Assembly (NCBI GenBank): GCA_948144175.1
Contig: CANXME010000553.1
Coordinates: 744,001-808,000 of the forward strand
Direction: 5' to 3'
Source of the DNA: Closterium sp. NIES-65
Taxonomy: Eukaryota > Streptophyta > Zygnematophyceae > Desmidiales > Closteriaceae
DNA: 64,000 bases
Shown: piece by piece, positions 31,700 to 43,422 of the stretch
Layout: each line of letters opens with the position of its first letter
Numbering within the stretch: the first letter of the stretch is position 1
Translations under genes and position numbers: made by a program
The notes under the pieces: model-generated
Database searches by the model: none
Told to the model about the DNA's origin: nothing
The model's input: only the letters and a program-made list of their open reading frames with translations

Positions 31700-32036
31700 T
31701 ATGCATGCCCCTAGGCACAACCCTGTGGTTAGTGTGCACAAGCCTGTGGTTAGTGTGCACGAGCCCTGTGGTTAGTGTGCACGAGCCCTGTGTTTAGTGC
31801 GCACGAGCCCTGTGGTTAGTGCGCACGAGCCCTGTGGTTAGTGCGCACGAGCCCTGTGGTTAGTGCGCACGAGCCCTGTGGTTAGCGCGCACGAGCCATG
31901 TGGTTAGTGCGCACGAGCCCTGTGGTTAGTGTGCACGAGCCCTGTGGTAAGTGTGCACGAGCCCTGTGGTTACTGTGCACGAGCCCTGTGGTTAGTGTGC
32001 ACGAGCCCTGTGGTTAGTGTGCACGAGCCCTATCAA
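31700..32036. repeat. Homogeneous 22-bp minisatellite derived from the adjoining 30-bp array
   Basis: About 14 copies of GAGCCCTGTGGTTAGTGTGC + AC. The unit is the 30-bp unit lacking its GATTCTAC part. Confidence 0.92.
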
Positions 32037-32298
32037 GTCCTGTGGTTAGCATACGCAGGGGGTCACTGAGGTGGGTGGGCCGCATGGGGAGGAAGAGGGA
32101 GCGGCAACGCAGGGAGAGTGGGGTAAGGGACAGGGGGAGGGGGGTGTGGGGGGAGTCCGACGCAGAGAGGGGGGGGGGAGTGGATGGGATGGGGGGGAGG
32201 GAGGGGGTTACCGTACCTGAGAGCGTTACTAGTCTAGATATCCTACCAGTATAACCCATTTAAACTGGTTCAGCTCTAACCCATGTGGACTTCATCCT
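32037..32298. other. G-rich spacer; no gene
   Basis: Low-complexity G-rich tract (32080-32210), no coding evidence. Confidence 0.5.
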
Positions 32299-32415
32299 AC
32301 TGCCTTGGCCGCCACATGGAACTGCCTTGGCCGCCACATGGAACTGCCTTGGCTGCCACATGGAACTGCCTTGGCCGCCACATGGAACTGCCTTGGCTGC
32401 CACATGGAACTGCTT
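32299..32415. repeat. 22-bp minisatellite, about 5-6 copies
   Basis: Unit TGCCTTGGCCGCCACATGGA + AC. Confidence 0.92.
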
Positions 32416-32544
32416 TGGTTGTCCTGCAAGCAGACAAGAGGGGTCAAGGCACACGGGCTTTGAGATTCACGACATGACAAAATTAGATATGATTTGATGT
32501 GCTGTGTGTTGCCTGGATATGATGTACATGATTTGGGTACACAC

Positions 32545-32662
32545 CCAATAATATGATATGATATGATATGATATGATATGATATTATATGATATGATATA
32601 ATATGATATCATATGATATGATATGACATGATATAATACGAGATGATATGATACGATGCCAT
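32545..32662. repeat. (ATATG)n microsatellite, interrupted by an LTR element (continues 33907-33960)
   Basis: ATATG/ATATGAT units; the same pattern resumes after 33906, so the non-autonomous element inserted inside this array. Confidence 0.85.
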
Positions 32663-33906
32663 TGTCGAGAGTAATAGGTAAGTTAAGAGGTGGGGCCTAG
32701 GCTTAGTAGCCTAGGCCCGAACTTAGGTATCGAGCGGGATTTTCCCTAGGAGCGATGTATCGAGTGAGTTGAGAGAAATTGGTGAAAAGGTGCGTTTCAC
32801 TATAGGTTCAGGGGTACATATAGCATAGAAACACACTAAGGTGCACCACCAACAAAAGTTTACATAACTACACTAACTACAACTACAAGCAATTATAAAT
32901 CATGACAAAATATTTCGACACGCCCCCATAATGCTTGTAGGTAGGTATGTAGTTACAGCAACAGCAGGTACCCCTTCCATCTCCTCACCCTCCTCCTTCC
33001 CCTCCCCCACACTGCTGCAGAAGCAGCAGAGAGGGGGGAAGAGAGGAGAGGTGGAGGGACGGCTGCTTGTTGCCTCACACCCGCCACCCCGGTACCACTC
33101 CCCCTCCTCACCCACATCCTCACACCCTCCCCCCCCAGCGGCAGCTGCAGCGGTGGGACTGAAAGAAGGAGGAGGGAAAGGGAGAGAGTTGACCCCACGC
33201 TCCAACACCCTCCACCCCCATACCCTCCTCCCCACGGCTGCAGGGAGACAAGAGAAAGGGGGGGGTGGGAAGGAAGAAAGCCGCAGAGCGGCGAAGAGGC
33301 GTCGGTGCAGATGGGTCAGGGGCGGCAGCAGGGAGTGCAGGGGCGGAAAGGCCCGTCGCGGGCCAGTGCCACGGGGCGCACGACGGGTAGAATAAAAGGG
33401 CCCGATCGTGTGCCTCGGGGCACACGACGAGCAGGGCACCATCGTGTGCCACGGGGCGCACGATGGGCAGTAGAAGGGCACTGTCGCGTGCCACGGGGCG
33501 CGCGACGGGCAGGGAAGGAGTCACACGCCCGTGGGCGGGACAAGGTAAAAATAAAACCGTCACGCGCCCTAGGCGCGCGACCGTAAAATCTTAGCAGCGG
33601 AAGTAAAGCGGGCCCACAGGCCAGGACGAACACTAAGCTCCGATAACATGTCGAGAGTAATAGGTAAGTTAAGAGGTGGGGCCTAGGCTTAGTAGCCTAG
33701 GCCCGAACTTAGGTATCGAGCGGGATTTTCCCTAGGAGCGATGTATCGAGTGAGTTGAGAGAAATTGGTGAAAAGGTGCGTTTCACTATAGGTTCAGGGG
33801 TACATATAGCATAGAAACACAATAAGGTGCACCACCAACAAAAGTTTACATAACTACACTAACTACAACTACAAGCAATTATAAATCATGACAAAATATT
33901 TCGACA
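32663..33906 (-). mobile_element. Non-autonomous LTR retrotransposon N1 (1244 bp)
   Basis: LTRs 32663-32920 and 33649-33906, both 258 bp, start TGTCGAGAG and end TTCGACA; only an occasional difference is visible by eye. Perfect target duplication GCCAT at 32658-32662 and 33907-33911. Minus orientation: primer site TGTTATCGGAGC beside the right LTR and a TATGGGGGCG polypurine tract beside the left LTR. The 728-bp interior is GC-rich with GTGCC(T/A)CGGGGC(A/G)CACGA repeats and has no gag or pol. It must depend on an autonomous partner. Confidence 0.92.
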
Positions 33907-34059
33907 GCCATGCAATACGATACAATGCGATGTGATGTGATATGACATTATATGATATGCTGTGTGTTTGAGTTGGATCGGACAATATTAAGCGGAGTAT
34001 GGGGGTTTGTGCCAGACGAGTGTGGCGCAAAAACCTATCAAGAAAGAAGGCTCAACTTA

Positions 34060-37000
34060 CGGGCTATTCTCGTGCACCCTCGCACTCCGTTACTGCTACC
34101 AATCCGTTATTTGATATCACATATGAATGAGGACTCATGAGATGTAAAGGCAAGTGAAACCAAAGGAGAGGAACATGTGAAAAGTAAGACATGTAAAGAG
34201 GACACTGGAGAAAAAAAAAGAATTAAAAGGAACTTGAAGGCTGACATCGGGACCTTGGGGTAGAGAAGAAAAGGGTTGAGTCAGCAGTCTTACAACGAGA
34301 AGAGGATCATGTTGGCCTTGCCTCAGTTAGCCGTGCCTAAAGTCCGTCCCAAGCCACCAATGCCATCCTTGCCTGCAGGACTGAATGTAGGGAGGGAGGA
34401 TATCACTGCATTCATGAAAAAGGGGCATAAAGAAAAGCAAGGAATGCTAAGGCAGAGAGATGGAGGTCAGAGGAGAGAAGGCGGTACAAGGAGAAGCAAC
34501 GGGAAGAAGAATGGCAATGAACAGCCGTCATCAAGAGCTCGAGGCAGAGGAGAGGAGGGTTGAGTGTGCAGCCTTAGTATGAGAAGAGGATCACGTTGGC
34601 CTTCTCTGACTTGACCTTGAATGAATTTCTTCCCATGCCACCACTGCGGTCCTTGCCTGAAGGAGGAAACGCAAGGAGGGAGGAGGATAGGAGAGCAGCG
34701 CAGGTGGCACTCCGTTACTCCTGACAAGCCATTTCTCCATTTCTCTGCACAAATTTACATCCGAAGGATAAAACATGAGAGGTAAATCCATGTGAAAGCA
34801 AAGAAGAGGAAGAGGTTTATAGTAAGGAAAGTAAAGGGGACATAGGAGAAAATGAATATTCAAAGGCTGACATCGAGGCTTGGGGCCGAGGAGAAGAGAG
34901 TTAAGTTAGCAGCCTTACTATAAAATGTTGAAGTCTAGGCATAGGTTGGCTTAGGAGCCATGGTTTAGGTTCTTAGTAGATCGAGTTCTAGGGTAAGGAG
35001 AATGTCGAGAAAGTTGAGAGAGGAGAAAGATGGCTTCACTATAGGTTGGCAACAACATATAGCAAAGAAACAAAGAAGGTGCACCACCAAACAAAGTTTA
35101 TAATAACTACACTAACTATAGCTATAGGCATTTACAGATATATTCTGACACTCCCCCATAACTGCCTGCAGTAGAAGCTAATGCAGAGACACCCCCTGAA
35201 GGGGTACACCATGCGCAGCAGAAGGAGAGGGCAAGTGAGGAGGGACTATATGAGGAGAGGCTGCTGGCAGGTGAAGCTGCTGGCTCCAAGGTGGCTGCTT
35301 CCTGGAACCTTCCTCAGTCCTCCAACTCCCCCTTCCACACTCCTCGACAACCCTAGCACCTCTCCCCCAGCTCCCCCACACCCTCACACCCACCCCCCCC
35401 AACGGCAGTAGCAGCAGTGGGAGAGAAAGGAGGAGGAGGGAAAGGGGATCACACGCACCCATCACCCCCATACCCGCCACCCCCATAGCCTCCGTTCCAC
35501 GGCTGCACGCGCAGCAAGGAGACGAAGAAGGGGGGGGGGCAGGGGCGACAGAGCAGAACAGAGCGCACAAGGGCGCAGGCAGAGCAGATCGCACAAGGGC
35601 GCGGGCAGCAGCAGGGCGCACGAGGGCGCGGGCAGCAGCAGAGCGCACGAGGGTGCAGGCAGAGCAGAGCGCACAAGGGCGCGGGTAGCAGCAGGGCGCA
35701 CGAGGGCGCGGGCAGCAGCAGAGCGCACGAGGGCGCAGGCAGAGCAGAGCGCACAAGGGCGCGAGCAGCAGCAGGGCGCACGAGGGCGCAGGCAGAGCAG
35801 AGCGCACAAGGGCGCGGGTAGCAGCAGGGCGCACGAGGGCGCGGGCAGCAGCAGAGCGCACGAGGGCGCAGGCAGAGCAGAGCGCACAAGGGCGCGGGCA
35901 GCAGCAGGGCGCACGAGGGCGCGGGCAGCAGCAGAACGCACGAGGGCGCAGGCAGAGCAGAGCGCACAATGGCGCGAGCAGCACAGGCACGGGCAGCAAC
36001 GGGCGGCAACAGGCAGCACAGGCACGGGCAGCAACGGGTGGCAACGGGCAGCACAGGCACGGGCAGCAACATGCGGCAACGGGCAGCGCAGGCACGGGCA
36101 GCAACAGGCAGCAACAGGCAGCACAAGCACAGGCAGCAACAGGCAGCAACGGGCAGCACAGGCACGGGCAACAACAGGCGGCAACGGGCAGCACAGGCAC
36201 GGGCAGCAACGGGCGGCAACGGGCAGCACAGGCACGGGCAGCAACGGGCGGCAACAGGCAGCACAGGCACGGGCAGCAACAGGCACGGGCGGCAACAGGC
36301 AGCACAGGCACGAGCAGCAACAGGTAGCACAGGCACGGGCAGCCGTACCGAGTCCAGGAGCGGCGGTGCAGACAGCTGTGGGGTCGGCGCCGTGGGCTGC
36401 TGCTGGGGCGGCTGCTCCAGGCGCTGCTGCTGCTGGGGCGGCCGCTGAAGTGGCGGCGGCTCCAGGGGCTGCTGCTGTTGGGGCGGCGGCTCCAGGGGTG
36501 GCTGCTGTTGCTGGGGCGGCTGCTGTTGCTGGGGCGGCTGCTCTAGGGGCTGCTGTTGCTAGGGCGGCTGCTCCAAGCGCTGCTGGTGCTGGGGTGGCCG
36601 CTGCAGTGGCGGCGGCTCCAGGGGCTGCTGCTGTTGGGGCGGCGGCACCAGGGGCTGCTGCTGCTGGGGCGGCTGCTCCAGGCGCTGCTGCTGCTGGGCC
36701 GGCCGCTGCAAGGGCTGCTGCTGCTGGGGGCGGCTGCTCCAGGCGCTGCTGCTGCTGGGGCGGCCGCTGCAGTGCCGGCGCCTCCAGGGGCTGCTGCTGT
36801 TGGGGCTGCTGCTGCTGAGGCGGCTGCTCCAGGGGCTGCTGCTGAGGTCCAGGGGCGGCGCTGGGGCAAGGTAGGCCCGAGCTCGGCTACAACGCTGGCG
36901 CGGGCGCAGGTGAGGCAGAGGCGGTGGCCAGGGGGGAGGGCGCCGCGTCGAGTAGGAACGGCGCCCAAGGGGTGCCGCTACGAGTAGGGGCGACGCCCCA

Positions 37001-38640
37001 GGGGCGCCGCGACGAGTAGGGGCGGCGTCCTGGGGGCGCCGCGACGAGCTGTGGCGACGCCCCGCGGGTCCCGCAGTGGTGTCACGACGAGCACGGCGGC
37101 GCCGTGCGGGTCCTGCAGGGGCGTCGCGACGAGCAGGAACGGCGACGCCCGGGTCCCGCAGGTGCGTCGCGACGAGCAGGAGTGGCGCCTCGTAGGGCGC
37201 CGCGAAGTGGAGGGTACGGGCGGGCAAAACAGGCCCACGCGTGGACATGAGGCAGGCGCGTAGGCGGCGTGAGGGCAGGCCGCGCGCGGGGCAGGAAGAC
37301 GCCGCGCGCCTAGGGCGCACGGCGGGCAGAAAACCGCCGTGCGCCCCGAGCACACGGCGGGCAGAAAATCGCCGTGCGCTACGCTGCGCGCCCGAGGCGC
37401 GCGGCACGACGATAGGCAGCGGAAGCAAGAAGGCAGCAGGAAGGTACCTGCTCTGATACCATGTTGAAGTCTAGGCATAGGTTGGCTTAGGAGCTATGGT
37501 TTAGGTTCTTAGTAGATCGAGTTCTACGGTAAGGAGAATGTTGAGAAAGTTGAGAGAGGAGAAAGATGGCTTCACTATAGGTTGGCAACAACATATAGCA
37601 AAGAAACAAAGAAGGTGCACCACCAAACAAAGTTTATAATAACTACACTAACTATAGCTACAGGCAGTTACGGATATATTCTGACATAAAAGGATGATGA
37701 TCTGGCTTGTCTGACTTGCCTGAAGTCCGTCCCATGCCACCACTACCATTCCTGGCTGAAGGGAGAGACACTAAGAGGGAGAAGGATATGAGAGGAGAGT
37801 AGGTGGCATGGAGGAAAAGAAGGCGGGATTGGAAGAAGCAGAGTGCATTTATGCGAACGGGGCAGGGAAGGGATGTGGAACGTACCACAGAAAGAGGGCT
37901 CTGTTGATTCGCCTTTGCTTGTTGCCACTTGATAGCGTTGCTGCTTCCTTGTCTCTGCTCCCTCTGCATCATCCTCAGCTTCCGAACATCAGGGACAGTA
38001 GCAGATCAACGACACAATGAGATGAAGAAGTGGCAAGAGAGATAAAGGCAAGTACAGGGGCTAGGTAATAAGGCAAGTAAAGGGGGCTAGGGAAGAAGTG
38101 AGTGGGAGGCAAGAGAAAATTTGTGTAGAGGGAAGCTAATGTGGAGATGGACAGGTGAGAGTGAAGCGGAGTAGTAAATGGCTCTCAGAGCATTGAAGGA
38201 AGGAGTCACAGGGAATACAAAGGGTAAGGAATGGACTTACCACATTACAATCCTTCTCCCTCATCTCTGCTCTCTCTTGTCTGCTCCCTCTTGTCTGCTC
38301 CCTCTGCGTCATCCTTGGCTTCCAAACGTCTGGGACAGTGGCAAATCAACAACTTACGTGAGATGAAGGAGTGGCAAGAGAGACGAAGGCAAGTACAGGC
38401 GGCTAGTGAAGAAGGCAAGTAAAGGAGGCTATGGAAACCAAACGAAGATGAAAGGAGGAGGATAGAATACAAGGGCAAGAGAGAGATCTTACCACGACTG
38501 CTGAAGCAACGTCTTGTCCTCTTGCGCTTCCTCTTCTTTTGCTCTGCTTCATGTGCTTCCTCCTTTCCTCTGCATGGCCATCCTCAGCTCGTTTCCTCCT
38601 CTGCTTTTGCCACGACACTCCTACAACTTGCATTCAAGGT
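34060..38640 (-). pseudogene. Unrecognised minus-strand gene fragments with tandemly repeated segments, split by N2
   Basis: About 285-345-bp segments recur at 34080-34560, 34560-34900 and 34902-34925 + 37687-37850. Minus-strand translations share (S/A)GKD..GG(M/L)GR..K...KAN(V/M)ILFS, KSDKPDHHPF in the third copy. Further right, two copies of a segment reading (V)PDV.K.RM(M/T)QREQ recur at about 37945-38010 and 38290-38345. This resembles the tandem exon duplication seen in the recognised host genes. Family not recognised; it could be an expressed gene interrupted by N2 or a remnant. Confidence 0.4.
34926..37686 (-). mobile_element. Non-autonomous LTR retrotransposon N2 (2761 bp)
   Basis: LTRs 34926-35150 and 37462-37686, both 225 bp, start TGTTGAAG and end TTCTGACA. 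Perfect target duplication TAAAA at 34921-34925 and 37687-37691. Minus orientation: primer site TGGTATCAGAGC, a perfect initiator-tRNA-Met match, next to the right LTR; TATGGGGGAG polypurine tract next to the left LTR. The interior holds long GC-rich tandem repeats (35530-35970, GGGCGCACGAGGGCGCGGGC type; 35970-36330, GGCAGCACAGGCACGGGCAG type; 36380-36870, GCTGCTGCTGGGGCGGC type) and no gag-pol. Confidence 0.93.
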
Positions 38641-39717
38641 CAAACAGCCTACAGCCGACAGCCTTTAGGCTACAGTCTCTAGCCTACAGCATGTATTATA
38701 TAGAGATACAGCAAACAGCATATATCCTACCAACTATACAAGACATAGAGATAGCCTATAGCCTATAATAGCAGAACAAGAGTTAGAGCAAATAACCTTA
38801 TCTTGTTATTTTTCATCACTTCCTTCACACAGACCACAAAGCAATCATTCCAAGCATAGTTTCATTGCTTGCTTGTTCATTATCCCTGTATGCATGCCCT
38901 CTAGTTAGGCGCTGCCCTGTAGTCAGAGTGGGCTTAGCGTACCTGTAGTTTGGCACTGCCCTGTAGCCAGGGTCTTGAAGTGTCAGTTGGAGAGTTGCCC
39001 TGCATGCGCTAGGGTGCTGGCACCAGCAACATCAACAGCAGCAACCATTCGCTCCATCTCTCCCTTCCACACCCAATGAGCTTGTGCTGTTGGGATGGGA
39101 TGGGTAGCGGGAGGGGAGGAGTAGGTACAAAGGTGAAAGAGAAGGGAGAAAAAGTGAGCGAGCAAACGTAGGGCAGATCTGGACAACAAAAGTATTGAAG
39201 CAATCACGATGAATGCATGAAAGTTAAACGAGTGTGCAAACCAGTGGTTGGATGGGCCACAGCTGTGCAAACCAGTGGTTGGATGGGCCACAGCTGTGCC
39301 GAGTTTTGCTCTTGGAGTGTTGCTCTTGGAGTTTTGAGTGCATCCGAGTCATGAGTGCATGGAATACATTAGAAGTTTGGTTTGCATAATATTGTTCTTC
39401 TTTCATCCCACATTAATTGGCTACTTGTCATTCATTGCAGTCATGATCAATTCAATTGGACCGACTAGTGGTTTCAAATGTCTAAGCATTAATATACGAT
39501 TTTCGAGCCACACAGACATGATATTTACGAAAGAAATTTTACAACATTGCTCTTACCTCATCCTCACATCTCCGTGTTGCTTGCCTGCACTGTTGCACTC
39601 CCTTCAATCTGGCACCGCACACAGCATGGCGCGGCACGCAACATGGCATAGCATATCACAGCATATAGCATGGTACAACACAGTGCATGGCACAGCACAT
39701 AGCATGACACAGTATAC
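38641..39717. other. No gene recognised
   Basis: AT-richer sequence with short direct repeats only (for example a 31-bp duplication of GTGCAAACCAGTGGTTGGAT... at 39233-39295). Confidence 0.4.
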
Positions 39718-40056
39718 TGTTACGAATAGTGATTATTTAAACACTATTGTACACTCCTCACCGTAGCAATCGAAGCACACACTATCGAGAACGAAGTCGA
39801 AAGGGCGGAGGTAACACGAAAGGTCGCACAGTTACGATAACATTTGGACCGTTGGGCAGACAGCATCAGGCAGCAGCAGTGGTGAAGATTCTGCCCGAAC
39901 AGTATCGTAACCACCCAGAGTTGCACGGTTGGATTTCGCAGCAATAAGGAAATGTATCCCTTAGTGTACATGGCTAGCTAGGTCGTTTCAAATTCCCCTG
40001 TACTCTTATTCATATTCCTTGTACAACATGTTTTTATCATCTCAAGCATTTACATT

Positions 40057-41561
40057 TGTCAGAAGTACGAAACAGGAATGAAGAAAGAGGAAAGGGGGAG
40101 TTCACTAGCAAGCAGTTGGATACAAATAGCAAACCCTAACTGGGTTGTACTCGCTATGGAGCACCCCACTGCAGGCTAGATAACATAACATTCTGACACA
40201 CCCCCATAGCCAAAGTGGGGTGTAATCAGCACAGTAAGCAAAGCATAACAAGCTCAGGGTGGATCACAATGTCACCACACATTCTGAGCACAATTACAAG
40301 AAGCAACAGTTTAAAGTTCACAATTATGAGCAAAGCTAGTGGTAGTCACAGCTGGCAAGTGAGGAGGAGGAGGGACTGTGAGAGGAGAGAAGATGGGAGA
40401 CGACGGCTGAAGCTGCAGACACACGGGCAACAGGAGCGGCTGGCACAGTGGCTACCGGGACAAGCGCCCCGGGCTACTGGAGTAACTGGCTCACGGGCTA
40501 CAACGAGCTACAGGAGCAACGGACCCTCGGGCGACAGGCGCAGCAGGCTCTCTGGGCTACCAGGACAAGCGCCCCGGACTACAGGTGCTGCGGACGACAA
40601 GAGTGCTGCCTCCACTCAACCTCCCCCAGCTGCCCAACGCCCCTCTCACACACCCACTGCTACACCCCCTAGCTCCACTCCCACGCACCCCCCTTAAACC
40701 CTAAACCCCAGTCTCCCACACATCCACCCCCCTCAGCGACAGCTGCAGCAGTGGGAGACGAAGGAGGAGGAGGAGCAAAGGGAGGAGGGCACAACTGCCA
40801 CCCCCATACCCGCCACCCTCTACTCGCCCCCTCAGGTCGCCTCGACAGGCAACGGGAAAAGGGGGGGTGGGGTGCACGTGCCGTAGGTAGGGCGACGGGA
40901 TCGGGCATGTAGGGCGGCGGGACGACGGGGCCGCAGGTAGGGCGGCGGGACCGGGGCCAGGGCCGCAGGTAGGGTCGCCCGAGCCGCGCGCAGCCGGCCC
41001 GAGCCGCGCGCGGGCCTGGCGACGCCCGTACGGGTCGCGCGCGGGTCCGGCGCAGCCCGTACCGGTGGTGCGCGGGCCTGGCGCAACCCGTACGGGCCGC
41101 AGACGGGTCGGGCGCGGCCCGTACGTGCCGCGCGCAGGCCACGAAGGGCGACGGGGGGCGACGAACGGGTCCCCGTCGCCCGTCGCGGCGCCACCCAAGG
41201 GCGACGCGCCGGTCGACGGGGCAGAAGCCCGCCGCGCGCCTCGGGGCGCACAGCAGGCAGAGAACCGCCGCGCGCCTCGGGGCGCACGGCGGGAAGAAAA
41301 ATGCCGCACGCCTCGGGGCGTGCGGCTCAGAGGGTAGTTGAAGTAGTAGCAGCGGAAGCGAGAAGGTGGTAAGCCCACCCACAGGATCGATCCAAGGGGA
41401 TCGACCTGCTCTGATAGCATGTCAGAAGTACGAAACAGGAATGAAGAAAGAGGAAAGGGGGAGTTCACTAGCAAGCAGTTGGATACAAATAGCAAACCCT
41501 AACTGGGTTGTACTCGCTATGGAGCACCCCACTGCAGGCTAGATAACATAACATTCTGACA
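40057..41561 (-). mobile_element. Non-autonomous LTR retrotransposon N3 (1505 bp), deletion derivative of the copia 1-3 family
   Basis: LTRs 40057-40198 and 41420-41561, both 142 bp, look identical. Perfect target duplication ACATT at 40052-40056 and 41562-41566. Minus orientation: primer site TGCTATCAGAGC beside the right LTR; TATGGGGGTG polypurine tract beside the left. The 60 bp next to the tract (40199-40310) match the 3' UTR of copia elements 1 and 2 (GATCCACCCTGAGCTT; GAATGTGTGGTGAC). The LTR shares AGTGGGGT, GTACAACCCA.TTAGGGTTT and TATTTGTA with theirs. The interior keeps the GC-rich leader but has lost all of gag-pol. Confidence 0.93.
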
Positions 41562-41748
41562 ACATTCACTCTGCTATTGAGGTCAAGGGCCCACCACCAC
41601 TAAACTAGTAGTGTGCGAACCTCCCTGAGGTGATCATGGTTACGATCAACTTCTGATCGCAACATGGTATGAGAGCGACTCAGGGATCCTTCGCACCGCC
41701 ACCTCTGAAATCTTCGACGAACCGAAAGTGGCGTCCGGCACACGCTCG

Positions 41749-43422
41749 CGTGTAAGAATGGCCGGAGGATCTGGAGGTCAGACGAATCTGACGGCTGAAG
41801 CGTAGCCCAACCCGGCTGCGACAATCGAGGAAACGACGACGATCTCTTCCGCCGTCCTCGCACAACTGCTTCAGTGACTCACAAGCCTGGAGCAAGGGCT
41901 CTAGACATTGCGAAATGGCGATGCGGGAACTTCATCCCAACCCTCTCAACCGGCCTCAAACGGCAAAAACTCTGCCCCATAAGGCTTCTCTCTTGACACA
42001 AATGGCTCAACACCCAAGACTCCATGTCCCAGCGATGAAGCAATTCTCTCTGCGCAATCAACGTTTTTGAGCATATAAAAAAAAAAGACAAATGTGTGCT
42101 TTGACGGCAGAGACTTCTATACTTGGAGCTTCGAGCTGGAACTGCTGCTGCAAAACGCGCAGATTTTCCACTACTTCGACGGGAGCTACTCAGGACCTAC
42201 GGAGGACACTGACGACGCAAGAACCAAGTATAACAACAAGTCCTTGATTGCGTACGGGGTCCTTCTGCGGAATATGTCGCCGACGGAGCAATTGAGCATT
42301 CGCTCATACAAAACCTCGCCTGCTCCAGCCCTCAACGCCCGGCGCCACCTAAATGGAGTGTATCAACCAAAGGACTCGGTGTCGTCGAGCCGCCTGCTCG
42401 AGCAACTACTGGAGACCAAGATGGCACCAGGAGAGAAGGCCAACAGTTACCTGATTCGCTGTCGGAGCTTACGCGATCAAATCGTGAAACTGGGGAGCAC
42501 AATCTCTGAGGAGATATTCATCATCATTGTGCTCCAAGGGCTCGGCCCAGAGTGGCGGCCCTGCAAGGCGCTTCTTCGACAGCAGGGGGTCATCTCGGAG
42601 GCCGCCCTTTGCGCCGCCCTTCTCGTCGAACAAAGGGACGCGGACCAGCAGCGACCAGCGCCGCGACGAGATAGGGAACGCCTCGCCTTCTACGCCGACA
42701 ACAAAGTAGAGCGACGGCCGCGGCGCCTTTACTGCAAGATCTGCAGAAATTTCAAGCACTTGGCAGATCGATGCAAATCCCGATCTCGCCCTCGCCAGAC
42801 CAATCCGAGCAACTGGTCCGGCCGACAAGACACACGGAACGACACGCGCCCCGCCCAGGGGTATCAACCCCCATCCTGCAACCTGAACCCGATAGTTCAG
42901 CCGCAGCAACAGCAGTCACAAACTGCCCCCATCCGCAATGTCATAGGAAACATGACATTAACAAGCGGATCCGGTCGCCCGCGCGCACGCTCACCATCAT
43001 CTGAGCTGGCGCCTGACCCATTCTCGAACAACAACCCGTTCAGCACGCGTCACGACTTTAGCGATGATGACAACCAGGACTGGAACCTCCCAGTCCCACT
43101 GCTTGAAAGTCACCCGCACGTACCTGACATGCGGTCGGCACCGATCGGCTGGATCGCACACGAACAGTTTCTCAAAGTTGACACACCACACATCGTTACC
43201 CCGCGACTGGCGCTGCTCGCGCGTAACGACAACAGGCACTACAACACGTGGTACCTGGACAGCTACTGTGGGCAGCACATGGTGGGCTCCGAGCATTACA
43301 TATCCAACGCCGTCGCCACCCCCGCCATCACCTACGTCACCGTGGCGAACAACGCGCGGCTGCGCGCAAGGCATCGTCGTGCTCAAGGCACGTGGGAGCA
43401 GAACGCACATCACCTTGAATGA
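41749..43422 (+). pseudogene. gag: Copia B gag with CCHC knuckle and start of protease, decayed
   Basis: Reads from ATG 41749 (MAGGSGGQTNLTAEA) through five in-frame stops before 42094, then is open to 43422. Gag core: FDGRDFYTWSFELELLL...; LLEQLLETKMAPGEKANSYL; zinc knuckle CKICRNFKHLADRC (C-x2-C-x4-H-x4-C). The protease site region WYLDSYCGQHM has lost the Gly-Ala of DSGA. A frameshift near 43380 moves the continuation to another frame. Confidence 0.8.

Noticed and set aside
31045..32036. Regularly spaced repeats resembling a CRISPR array
   Set aside because: Units are contiguous and degenerate with no unique spacers, and the genome is eukaryotic.
35178..36987. Large Cys/Leu/Arg- and Ala-rich open frames
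   Set aside because: GC-rich tandem repeat inside N2; no conserved domain and open in several frames.
39747..39947. Small open frame (TVTITFGPLGRQHQAAAVVK...) as a host exon
   Set aside because: It falls within the inferred 5' LTR of copia B and has no recognisable family; not supported as a gene.
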